Shown: one piece after another, positions 37,737-49,700 of the stretch
Layout: each line of letters opens with the position of its first letter
How positions within the stretch are numbered: the stretch's first letter is position 1
Assembly: GCA_964020085.1 (NCBI GenBank)
Contig: OZ026596.1
Location: 10,340,739 to 10,404,738 of the forward strand
Origin: Micromussa lordhowensis
Taxonomy: Eukaryota; Cnidaria; Anthozoa; Scleractinia; Lobophylliidae
Direction: 5' to 3'
Length of the DNA stretch: 64,000 bases
Notes under the pieces: generated by a model
What the model was told of the DNA's origin: nothing
Databases searched by the model: none
The model's input: only the letters and a program-made list of their open reading frames with translations
Position numbers and translations under genes: made by a program

Positions 37737-40700
37737 TTAAATATTCCGCAAAATGAACTAGGATAATTGTTGTCTTATGAAACAAACTGAGCACAGGGAC
37801 AGTTTTCCAAACTTTAAAAGCCATGTTTACATGTCAAACACAATGTAATGGTCGATCAGGGCAGACAACAAATGATATACGGTGCCGAGAAACTCGTTTA
37901 ATATTAGAAAATGTTTACGTGTAGAGTACGAGTATGGTCAAGTTCAAAACAATGAACAATAATCTACAAGAAAGAACTTTGTAGGGCTCGACCTTACCAC
38001 TACTATAACTATGGAGAAAAGGAAAGCGGACTGTACTCAATTCATGTCAATTTCAGTTACAATTACAAAACATCAAAATATGCTGCCCATTGGAAACCAT
38101 CACTTTCTGATAATGCATCGCAAGGAAAAATATATACATTTAGTAAACTTAACCAGAAATAAACCTATGGAGATTCTCCCGAATCACGACTAGTTTGAAA
38201 GAAAATGGAAGCTCTAAAATAATTGATCTCCTCTTTCTCCATGATGTACCTAATTATGCTCTGAAAAATAAAAAACGGATAATAAATAAAGGGAAATAGT
38301 TAAGAATGGGTGAAAGAACGAACGAACGAACGAACGAACCAACAGAGGTTGGAAGAGAGATTGACTTACAGACTGGCCTACCGGAAGGAGAAACTTACAG
38401 ATAGATGGACGAAATGAAGCAGAGTGAAAACCAAAACAACCACTTCTACATAGGTATCAACTCAAAACGTTGCAATAAACCGAGTTTGACGTGCGAACTA
38501 ATAAAAGGGTTCTTATCAAGGATAGACATGTGGCCTTCCTTAAACGTACTAGAGCAATAAACCATGCATGCCATCCTACAAACGATCCATCCTAACAAAG
38601 GTACAGTACCTCGGGGAGCAACACGTCCATTAGCAGTTGGCTCTGCAGAGCAAGGTCTTGTGTAATTGAAACAATGGAAGGCATTGCAACTACTTTTATG
38701 CGTTCAACCAATGCATCAACCTGTTGTTTGTAAATGAAGGTGGGATTAAAATAAATAACCACAAAGGTACATTCATTTCTTAATTAGCAAGTTTTACGAA
38801 GTTGTATAAGCCCAGGGCTCATAATCGGCAATTACGGTATATACGAGTGGAATTACCGCGTGTCCTCTCAGGGGTCCAGAACCTAACGCTCTAAGCAGGT
38901 TTCGGTGCGAAATCAGACGGGGTTCGGTGTGTAGCCGCTGAATCGATTGGTAAATTTCAAAGTCTTTAATCCAGGTTCATCAAAGTATACGGCATACAAA
39001 TATGTTTCTGAAAGCAAAATTACACAATCGAAACTTGCAAACTCGAAGCAAATAAAGGCAAAATGAAAGCATACAAAGACCAAATAAACCGAAATATCGA
39101 ACACTTACAAACAATCTGAGGGTTCCTTCTTAAAATAACTGGAAATGTTCGTCAAATCCATAGGATGAAAAGCGATTCACACTCGCAATCTTCAAAACAA
39201 AATCATCTCAAACATGGCTGGACAAGATCACTCGTTCGGCCTGGTAACAACTAAGAGTTCTGCTATGTAAAATTCGCGAAATGTCCGCTTGGAACCTACA
39301 TTCCGGCCCCAGTAAATACACGCAGTTGCCGGTAGCGTCGTGTTTACTAACTAAACCCTAAATGGTTCCAATCGCAGTCCTGAACTAATCTTGATTCAAG
39401 TTTGAACATTCAAGTCACTGAGATTTCTCCTGGTCAGCTTCTAGCAGCACACACTTGTCGATGGGTCGCATCAGGACTCCACCCTTGGTTTTCACCTTGA
39501 CTCTTCTGACATATCCGTCACTGTTAGGAAAGGTTTAAATGATTCGGGCTAGCGGCCATGCATTTCGAGAACAAGTGTCGTCTACCAGGAGGACTATATC
39601 CCCAACGCTCAAATTTCTCCGCTCACGATGCCACTTTGATCTTGTTTGAAGAAGTGGTAGGTATTCTTTCGACCAACGTTTCCAAAACTGATCTGCTAAA
39701 TATTGGACTTGGCGCCATCTTCTTTTTGAATAGAGATCTTCTTTCCGGAAAACTCCAGGTGTGAGAGGGACTTCTGATCTAAGCAGTAGTAGGTGGTTGG
39801 GAGTCAGGGCCTCCAGATCCTTTGGGTCCTCTGAAACTTGTGTGATAGGTCGACTGTTAATGATTGACTCAACTTCAACGAGGAGGGTGGAGAGACCTTC
39901 GTCATCAAGGATCTGCTGATTGAGAATTGCATTGAGGACTTTCCGTACAGTTCTAATACACCTTTCCCATGTTCCTCCGTGATGAGATCCCGTAGGGGGA
40001 TTAAATATCCACTGAACCTCATGCTGAAGAAGATAAGCATCAATCTTCTGATGGTTCCACTCCGAAATTGCGTTGCTGATCTCCTTGCTGCCCTTTACAA
40101 AGTTTCCACCATTGTCGCTTCTAATCTGTTCAGGTTTCCCTCTTCGGCCTATGAACCGGCGTAAGGCCTGCACAAAGGAGTCGGTGTCAAGCGAGTGAGT
40201 CACTTCGATGTGTACCGCCCTGATGGTCATACAAGTGAAGATACAGCCATATCTCTTTACCTCGGACCGCCCTCTTTTCACGATAAATGGTCCAAAGAAA
40301 TCGACACCCACGAAAGTGAATGGAGGCTTGTTTGCAGTGACACGATCTGCGGGTAAACTAGCCATCTTTTGTTCAGCAACGGGAGCTTGTCTGCGTCGAC
40401 AGCTGAAACATCTTGACAGTAGTCTTCGGACAGCTGAATTGGCTCTAATGACCCAGAATCTTTCTCGCAGCAGGGATAAAACATGCTCTCTACCTGAATG
40501 TCCCGAGGCCAAATGATAGTACTGAATAATCAGGTTAGACACGTGATTATCCTTAGGCATAATGACTTGATGCTTAGCACTTTCTGGGATTGAAGCAGAT
40601 CTGAGTCGACCACCGACTATCAAAAGCCCATCAACTAGTCTAGGGTCCAACTTGTAGACTGCGCTGGACTTCTTGATCAGCTTCTTTTGTGACTGAGGCT

Positions 40701-43700
40701 GGATGCCGATCTTCTCATTGTCTGTCTCCTTGCTCTTCAAGATCTCTATTTCTTCTGGGAAGCTCTCCCTTTGGACATACTTGAGGATTTCTCTTTCGGC
40801 AACTTGCATTTCTTCAACCGAGATTGGTGTTGCGATTTTCGTCTTCCTTTGGTCTTTAGGATTCTTAAGACAATCGCGAGCATTTCGCAGGTTTTCTTTG
40901 TACCGCAAGACCCAGGCAATAAACTTCTTTAATTTGTGCCATGAGGAGAATCGCTTCATCATTCCTTCTACCAATTTTGGGTGTTCCTTTTGTGATGCTC
41001 CACCTGCTTTAGCTTCCTTCTTGACTTCTGGGTCCTCGTCTGAAATCCTTTCAAGAGTTTCTGTGCACTTTGGCCAATGGTCTTCTGTTTTCATCAAGAA
41101 CTCCGGCCCCAGTAACCACCTTGAACTTCCAAGGAGTGCATCTGCTGTCAATCCTCTTGACACGTCATCAGCAGGATTCTGTTTGGACTGGATATATCTC
41201 CACTGACATGGGCTTGAACCGTCGCGAATTAAAGCTACCCTGTTAGCCACGAATGTATGGAATCTTCTGTCTTCATTCATTATATACTTGAGTACAGAAG
41301 TACTGTCGGTCCAGAACACCGAGTCATCAATGGGGAGCTCAAGTTCCCTTCGCATCATCTTGTCCAATCTAATGGCTATTGAGGCAGCTGATAATTCTAG
41401 TCTGGGGATGGTAATTTGTTTGAGTGGCGCGACTCGGGACTTACTTGTCATCAGGGTGCAGCTGATGTTACCATAAGAATCGGTCAAGCGCAGGTAGGTC
41501 ACAGCTCCGTAGCCACTGGTTGAAGCATCTGCAAAATGGTGTAACTGGCTGGTCATGATATCACTGAAATTCTTCGGCTTGATGCAGCGGTTAACAGAGA
41601 AGCCTGACAGTTTCGGTAAATCGGCAAGCCAGACATGCCAGCGGTCTTCGTCATCTCCAGGTATGGTGTCATCCCATCCTAGCTTTCTTCGGCACAGGTC
41701 TTGCAGAAGGATCTTAGCAGTGAGCACAAATGGCGCAGCCAAACCCAACGGGTCATATATAGAACTAACAACAGCCAATATCCCGCGTCTGGTCGGGTCC
41801 TTCGGCTTCACGTTGATGTTGAACTCAAATCTGTCTGTCTGGATGTTCCACTGGATCCCCAGTGCACGTTCGCTTGGTAGGTGATCCAAGTCGAGCATCT
41901 TAACTGATTTGGCTCTCTCACTTTGTGGAATAGACTCTATAACTTTCTTTGAATTTGACACCCACTTCGTTAGTCGGAATCCACCATTCTGCAGGAGTTT
42001 AGTAAGCTGGTCAGCTAGAGTGATAGCAGTGTCCACAGTTTTGACTGATTTTAAACAGTCGTCCACGTAAAAGTTACGTTTGACGGTTTCAATAACATCA
42101 CAGCTAAACTTCTCTTCATTATCTTCGGCTACCTTTCGTAATCCAAAATTTGCGCAGCTGGGTGAAGATGTTGCACCAAACAGGTGAACTTGCATTCGGT
42201 AATCCTTCGGGGCCTGATTAAGGTCGCCTTCTGGCCACCAGAGGAATCTTAAGGCATCACAATGTTCAGGGGTTACTCGCACCTGGTGGAACATAGATTC
42301 AATGTCCGCCATCATTGCAATGTGCTCCTGTCGAAATCGAGTTAATACTCCCACCAATGAATTTGTCAAGTCGGGACCCTGCAATAACCTTTCATTTAGT
42401 GATGTACCACGGTACTTGGCTGAACAGTCAAACACGATTCTTGTTTTGTCGGGTTTTAGTGGGTGGTGCACTGGATGATGGGGTAAGTACCACACAAACC
42501 CATCTTGACGATTATGTTCTTCTTCCGGGACTTTCTGGGCATACCCTTTACTAAGCATATCATCGATCACAGTTGAATATCTTCCGTGCAGTTGTGAATT
42601 TCTCAGTAATCTCTTTTTCAGGAGTCCCAGTCTGTGAAGTGCCATAGGTCTGCTGTTTGGTAAACATGGTTGATCATCTCTCCATGGCAACGATATTTCA
42701 TAATGATTGTCCTTCAATTTGACGGATTTCTTCATAATAGAGATTGCCCTTTGATCATCTTGGGATGGCCCTAGTTCACTATCTGCAATCGTTCAGCTCA
42801 TGGTCTGTCCTGATAAGATTTGCTGTGCATTTACTTTCCTTGTGGTCAGAGCCAAGTGGACCATTAATGGCCCAGCCAAATTGGGTTTTGGTTGCATACG
42901 GTCCACCACCTTCGCTCTGTCTTATCTCCTTTGGTTCTAATGCTTTGATGTTGTCATTCCCCACTAGCAGACCGACTGGAACATCTAATTCAGACACTTG
43001 AATTCCATGTAGGTGGGGCCACCTGTCAACATCATCTTGCTTTGGGACATCCTCAGCTGACACTGGCAAGGATTTAACAGAGAACACTGTGGGCAGTTCA
43101 ACAAGGTTTTCCTCTTCAAGGTCAAACAACTCAAGGCTTACTAAGCTGCTCTTTGTAATACTGTTTTCCTTTTCAATGGTCGTTAGAGAGAATTCTGTTT
43201 TCTTGCCATGGAGGCCCAGTTGTTTCAGGAGTGCTTCGGTACAGAATGTCGAATTAGATCCTCCATCCAGAAAGGCATGAGTCACTACAATATTACGACT
43301 ACCTTCAGCCCTCACTTTCACTGGCACAACAGCTAATCCAATCCTTGATCTGCTGACCCCGAAGGAACTACACTGTGTCTTCTCAATCTCAACAAACCCA
43401 TTGTTTATACCAGTCATCTCACTTTGATTGGTATCCTCTGACCGCCCTTCGCTGTTGGGGGGAGGTGGAGGGTGTAAAATCATAGCGTGTTTCCCTCCAC
43501 AGTCAGTGCATGCAGCAGGTTTTCTACAATCTCGTGCTCGATGATAAGGAATCAGACAATTGAAACAAAGTCCCTTTTTCTTTGCAAACTCTTCTCGCTC
43601 GCTGTAAGACTTTTGTTGGAACATCTTGCATTCTCGTAACGCGTGGCTGCTGTGGCAAAAGATACACTTGACTGGTCTAGAATATCCCGATTCTTTCTTC

Positions 43701-46700
43701 TCTTCCTGCTTATCCTTTTTAGCATCAGTTTTGCTGGTTTGAGTCCCGAAGCTAGACCCTTTAGGCCTGACAGGAGGTTTCTTCTTGTGAGATTCTTTAT
43801 CTTTCAGGTTCCCTGATATGTCTCCAAACACTGGATGTGTTGCTGCACGAGCTTCCCGTTCGACAAAGTTAGCAATATCATCAAGTGTTACTTGTCTGTC
43901 TTCCCTTTCACTGATGTTGTCAGCCGTAAAGCGCCATCTTTTCCGGGCATCGTATGGCAGACGATTTACAATTCCTCTCAAGCTATCTGGGTTATCTATC
44001 TTACTAAGGTATTTAGTTTCTTTTAGTGTATTCCTGCAGCTGGTCAAAAGCACTGAAAACTTCTGTAAGGCTTCCCCATCTTCGGATTTAATTTGTGGTC
44101 CATTCACAACCTTGTCAACATATGCCGAAGCGATCTTGTAGGGTTGGCCGTACCTGCTCTTGAGGAGCCTCCTTGCTTCCTGGTAACCTTTATCTGAATC
44201 CATCAGTGAACAACTCTGTATAAGCTCTTGAACAGCTCCTGAAGTGTACTGGGCTAAATAATACAACCGTGCACTGTCGCTATCTGTCCGTGCTTCTATC
44301 AATGTCTCAAATGCTTTCACAAACTTGTTGTACTCAATTGGATCTCCGCTAAACACGGGCACTTCAGGTTTGGGCAGTGTTAGAGTCAAGGCACTCCTTT
44401 GTTGCTGTACCACCAATTCTTCGATACACTTAATTTGCCTTTCTTGAATAGTCATCATCTTAGCAAAGTCATCTTCCTTTGTAAAGGACTCGTCCCTTTC
44501 AGTCTCCCTTTTCAATGTGGTTAACACAGGGAGTGTAACTAGAGGTCGCGCTTCACTTGGCCATTCTGGCGCCAGCGGATCAAGAGGAGATTCTTCAGCC
44601 TTAATCTTCAAGTTAGTAATATGATCAACTTCTTCAATCTGTTCTTCAACTTCATCAATGTGAGACAGTTCACCACGCTCGTTTGCCTCTGCTTTGGCAT
44701 AAACTTCCTCCCTTGCAGCTGACTGGGCTAGTTCCATCTTCATTTTCAACATCTCTTCTTGTTGCTTCAAGTGAAATTCTTCTTCCTCCTTTATTTTCTG
44801 TAACTGAAGCTTTCTCTCTGCTAATTCCTGCTTCTCCTTTAACAACTTCAACTTTGCTTCGAGGGCCTTACGGTTTGCTGTTTCCTCGATAAGCCTTCTT
44901 CTTACTGAACTAGATGAGCTGCTGGTATGGGACACCTTTGACACTTTACTTGACTTTGAAACGCGAGGAACATTCACTTGGCTGATTGAATCTAGAGGTG
45001 TGACTTCATCTTGCAGTTTAGCACTTTCTATGGCATAGATCCACATGGAGATCTTCTCTTTTATTTCACAAATCGCCTCGTTCTCCTTCTCATAATACTT
45101 CAAAGATTCATCAATTTCATCATCATTGGTAAGGATGTCATGAAGCTTCTTGTGGATATCTTCGAATTTCTCCCAGGATTCTAACAGCTCCATGAATTTC
45201 GATTTCACTTCGTCCGTATTGCTCTCTTCTGTCATCAGATCCCGGAGATCGTTTGTTTTCTTTGTCAGCGACGCTTTGAATCCGGCTCTGCTCTTCTTGA
45301 GGCTGATAATCTTCTCACTGAGTTGTCCATCCATGTCCAAATCTTCATCACACTTTGAAACGGATCCGTCGGTTTTCTTGCCGGATAAGCTCATGTTTTC
45401 CAGTTTCTTGAAATCCCAACTGTTTAAACTAATGTAGCCGCTGAATCGATTGGTAAATTTCAAAGTCTTTAATCCAGGTTCATCAAAGTATACGGCATAC
45501 AAATATGTTTCTGAAAGCAAAATTACACAATCGAAACTTGCAAACTCGAAGCAAATAAAGGCAAAATGAAAGCATACAAAGACCAAATAAACCGAAATAT
45601 CGAACACTTACAAACAATCTGAGGGTTCCTTCTTAAAATAACTGGAAATGTTCGTCAAATCCATAGGATGAAAAGCGATTCACACTCGCAATCTTCAAAA
45701 CAAAATCATCTCAAACATGGCTGGACAAGATCACTCGTTCGGCCTGGTAACAACTAAGAGTTCTGCTATGTAAAATTCGCGAAATGTCCGCTTGGAACCT
45801 ACACGGTGTTCACTCCTAGCCTTAATGAAGGTATACTTTTACTAATCAGGAGTTGTGTAGTCAAGGTCTGTGAAAAGAAGAAGCAACCAAAACAAAGTTA
45901 AACCCAAAAATTACGTGTCATGATTATTCAGAACCGATAGTTGAGGAAACAGTACAAACCTTCAAATACGCTTTTTTTAAAAATCGAAGAACGCTGGCTT
46001 GGTTTGAATACACTGATCTGCACAATGACAGGTGAAACAAAATGGTGATTAACAATTGCCTTAAGTTACAGTCTTGTTACAGTCTAAGTGTTATGCTAAA
46101 CTTGCAGTTCTACAGACTATATTACAGCAGCAGCGTCAAGCCAAAAAAAAGAAATCAACCAGAGTAAGACTACTCACATGTTTCGGCCCTGATATGGGTG
46201 GGGTAGTGTGCAGCCACAATCATGTTTCGGCCCTGATATGGGTGGGGTAGTGTGCAGCCACAATCTACTATAGTAGAATCCTGAGCCTCTGCGAGAGTAA
46301 TACCCAAACAAATGCAGTGGTACCACTCAAAGCAGGTAAGGCACTGTACCATCTCATTGCAGGTCGAAAATTGAGGATTAAGTCCACGCCAAAACACACA
46401 TAAAGAAACGTCTAATGCTCCACACTTCCAAGGAAGAAGGGGGCATATGTGGTTGAAGTTGTTGCCATGTCCTGTAAGTGGCAGCCAGATTATGTGTAAA
46501 GGATCCACCAATTCATTCTCTTGGGAGCAGCAACAAGGGGGACCTTCTTTCTCGTTGTACCACTCTGCCCCGTCCAGTTTACAGTGCTGTTGTATTGGTT
46601 TCTTTAAAAAGCCAGCGGCAAAGGCTACCTGTAACAGTTCTAAGATAACTCTTAGATGTCAGTATTAATTGCAATGTTAACCATGCACCCATAACATGAT

Positions 46701-49700
46701 ACCCTCTACTGGAAAATTATACAATAATACTTAAGAATAAAAGGAAAATATGCAGTAATATGTTAGTTATGGTTCACACATTTTGTGATTGTCAAAGACA
46801 ATAAATTCCCAGGTTTTTAGCACCAGACTATATTTGCGACCAGTTAACAGTTACATATGCACCATTAAACACTGACTAATCATTGGTCATTGCTAGAAAC
46901 TAAGCTCTATAAAGACTTAAACTTACATACCAATATCATTAAAATTCTTCAGGGCATTAAAGACTTGTGTTCTGACACTGATGGACACAATCTCTCGGAT
47001 GGATTGATCTTTAACTGTTTGAACTTCTTGAGGGGACAGACTCACACTAGCTGCCCACTGTAAGGTGTCACCTCTATTGTTGAATCTCCGCATGTTCTAT
47101 AATGAAAAACGGAGCACTCTACCTCCAGATACTCCAAATAGCAGTTTAATTCATGCCACTCATGATTGCAAATTGCGCACAAATCTTAATAATGTAGCAA
47201 TCATCATGTATCACAACTGCTCAAATTAGGGGTCAATGAAATGAAACAGGACCTGAAAAAGGCATATTGAGGCAGCTTAATTACCTGACAACTAAAAAAT
47301 AACAATTACATCATCAATTGCAACTAGTAAATTACCTGAAAATGTAGTTAAGGGATGACAATTTGTCCAAGATACATACATGATTATTTATACGTACAGC
47401 ACCTAACTAAAGATTAATGCCAGTTTTGGAAAGGAGATTATAAGGTTAACCCTCTTTGAAGGTCCCAGATAACACAAAATAGGAGAGTCAAGAATTTTAA
47501 CACTGCATGTCTAATAACCTCTAACATGAACAAAAATTGTAGCCAAAATGATTTTCTTACTGCCTCGACTATATGGTCATAGTGTGCAAGACCATACAAT
47601 GCGGTGCCAAGTCTATAAATTTCACTGTCATATTCATCTCCAGACATGAGTATGGATAGTGAATTATAAAAGCAATTCCCATCACCACTGGAATAGAAGG
47701 GCTCCAGACCAAGCTCAAAAACAGATGAAGGAATATAGCTGGAAAACCTGTTATATAAAATACAATAAAAAAATAGAAAATGTCAAATGTTGATAGTCAA
47801 CAATTAATTTATACTTATAGAAATAAATTTATAATTTTATGCTAGTAATATTATAACTGCAATAATTTCAAACAATTGATATATAATACTAATTCAATGA
47901 AGTATTGTTCCACAAAACAATCGCTTGTCTTCCAAACATTGCAGGTTTGTGAAAACATGAGACCATGGATCTTTATTGTTATCTTTAATTTAACTTAGAA
48001 CTGGCATCAGCTGTATTTCTAGCCTTTTGGGTTTTACAAGTGATAGAAAATTTTAACTTCAGATTCACGACTTTGTACATACCATAGAGTAAGGAAACAA
48101 GTGAAGTCAACATAATTTAAGAATGAATGCCATCTGAATTATTAATTGGCTTTAAATTGAAACTAGATGAAGCTTTCAGTTTACATACAATTTACAAACT
48201 GCTTACTACACAAGTGAAAAAGAAGTCTGAATAAGTATTTCTCAATGTATGAACACTTTATGACACACAGTTCATGGCAGCTCTTAGTAAAAACTAATAC
48301 GACAATAGTAAAATTTTACTTCAGATTTTTATAGCCTATTTTACCGTTCAGGAAGTCTACGCTAATCTTCACTGCTTACAAACTGAGGTGCAGATATAAA
48401 TGGAAAATGTTCCAGGATGTGATGGCACAAACTCAAGTTAACCTCCCAAGGCAATTTCACCATACATCCTAAAATGTCTTTTGCTGTGGCTGCCTTTATG
48501 ATTTTATGAGTTTCGGCCTGAACAATGACAAAAGACCTTGGATTAATAACAAATTATAGCCCACATTGGTAAAATAATTATATAACGTTATACAATTACT
48601 AATTAATATCTATTAAAGACCATTTTAATGACGACGATTTTGACACCACGATGACCATCATGATGTCTCCCTACTATTGACACTACAGTCTTCCCTAAAA
48701 CATATTAAACAATAATGTTTACCTACATGTATAATAACAGCATGATTTCAGTACAAAGTTGAGCTACTTACATCTTCATTCAGTTTTCCTAATATAGACA
48801 ACATCTTGGATCTTTGGGTCTGATTTAGTTCAGTGCATGTTTCCAAAACAGGTTGCCACAGCTCAGTACAATAAACTGAATCACTACCAAATCTCCTCTT
48901 CACAATGTCTGTAAATCCCAGAGGTGGGCATACATGTACACCACTTGCTGGAACTTCAAGAGGATTAGAGATAGGTGTAACAAGAGGATCAGGAGGATGA
49001 ATGGGACTTGCCCAAACTCTTGGGGGAGATGAGGGTGGTTCGGAAATTAAACCAGTAGCTGGTGTTGATGCTACAGGAATGAGAATTTCAGGACTGTGAG
49101 GATGACCATCAACTGCCATATCACAGTCCTCAGCCGGCTCCTGTGTATTCCACTTCCTGTAGGAATCCATGATTGAAATGAGTTGTTCAATCCGTGGCCG
49201 CTTGCTCGTATTATTGACATCTGTAAAGTCAATGTCTGTGGGCCACCAAACTGGTCTACAAGCTTGTTTGCCCCATCCAGGCTTAGATCTCCCTTAAATA
49301 AATGAAAATGTAACAAATTGCAGGAACAGTGAGAACATGGCAGCATACAGTTTATACTTTCAAATATTGTACTGCAATTTTATTTTGAAGAAACACTTGA
49401 TATGGCTGGAACTAAGAAATTCAAAGGATCATTGACTAAAACATATCATCAAAATTGCATCTTATTAATACCTCATTTGGTAGACTATTTCGTCACTCTC
49501 TTTAACATATAAATAACTATGTAAATTTGATAATAACAATAATATTAATTGAAAGAAAAACAAAATAACTGCATAGCAACTAAGATAAATAATCATTGTT
49601 TGACTACAGGTCTCATAAATTTTTAGTAAGAGACTTATTATTAATCATTGAAGTTTAAACATTAGTGAGCCACAGAAATCCATCTAAGTCAAAAACTAAA

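Larger units (their letters stand above)
35901..38609. other. KDZ interior between minisatellite and BEL, no clear gene
   Basis: Apart from the hAT-like MITE, the hairpin and the (GAAC)n run I see no supported gene. A possible start exon on the minus strand (37206-37182, MNERYYTP then GTAAGT) is too short to trust. Confidence 0.5.
38930..45803 (-). mobile_element. BEL/Pao LTR retrotransposon
   Basis: 6,874 bp, flanked by CGGTG (38925-38929 and 45804-45808), the 5-bp duplication usual for this group. Two 371-bp LTRs start TGTAGCC and end CCTACA. On the minus strand a Gag-protease frame and a Pol frame follow. Domain order RT, RNase H, integrase and the DUF1758-type protease place it in BEL/Pao. 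It is nested in the KDZ element, so it arrived later. The LTRs look identical by eye, which suggests a recent insertion. Confidence 0.95.
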
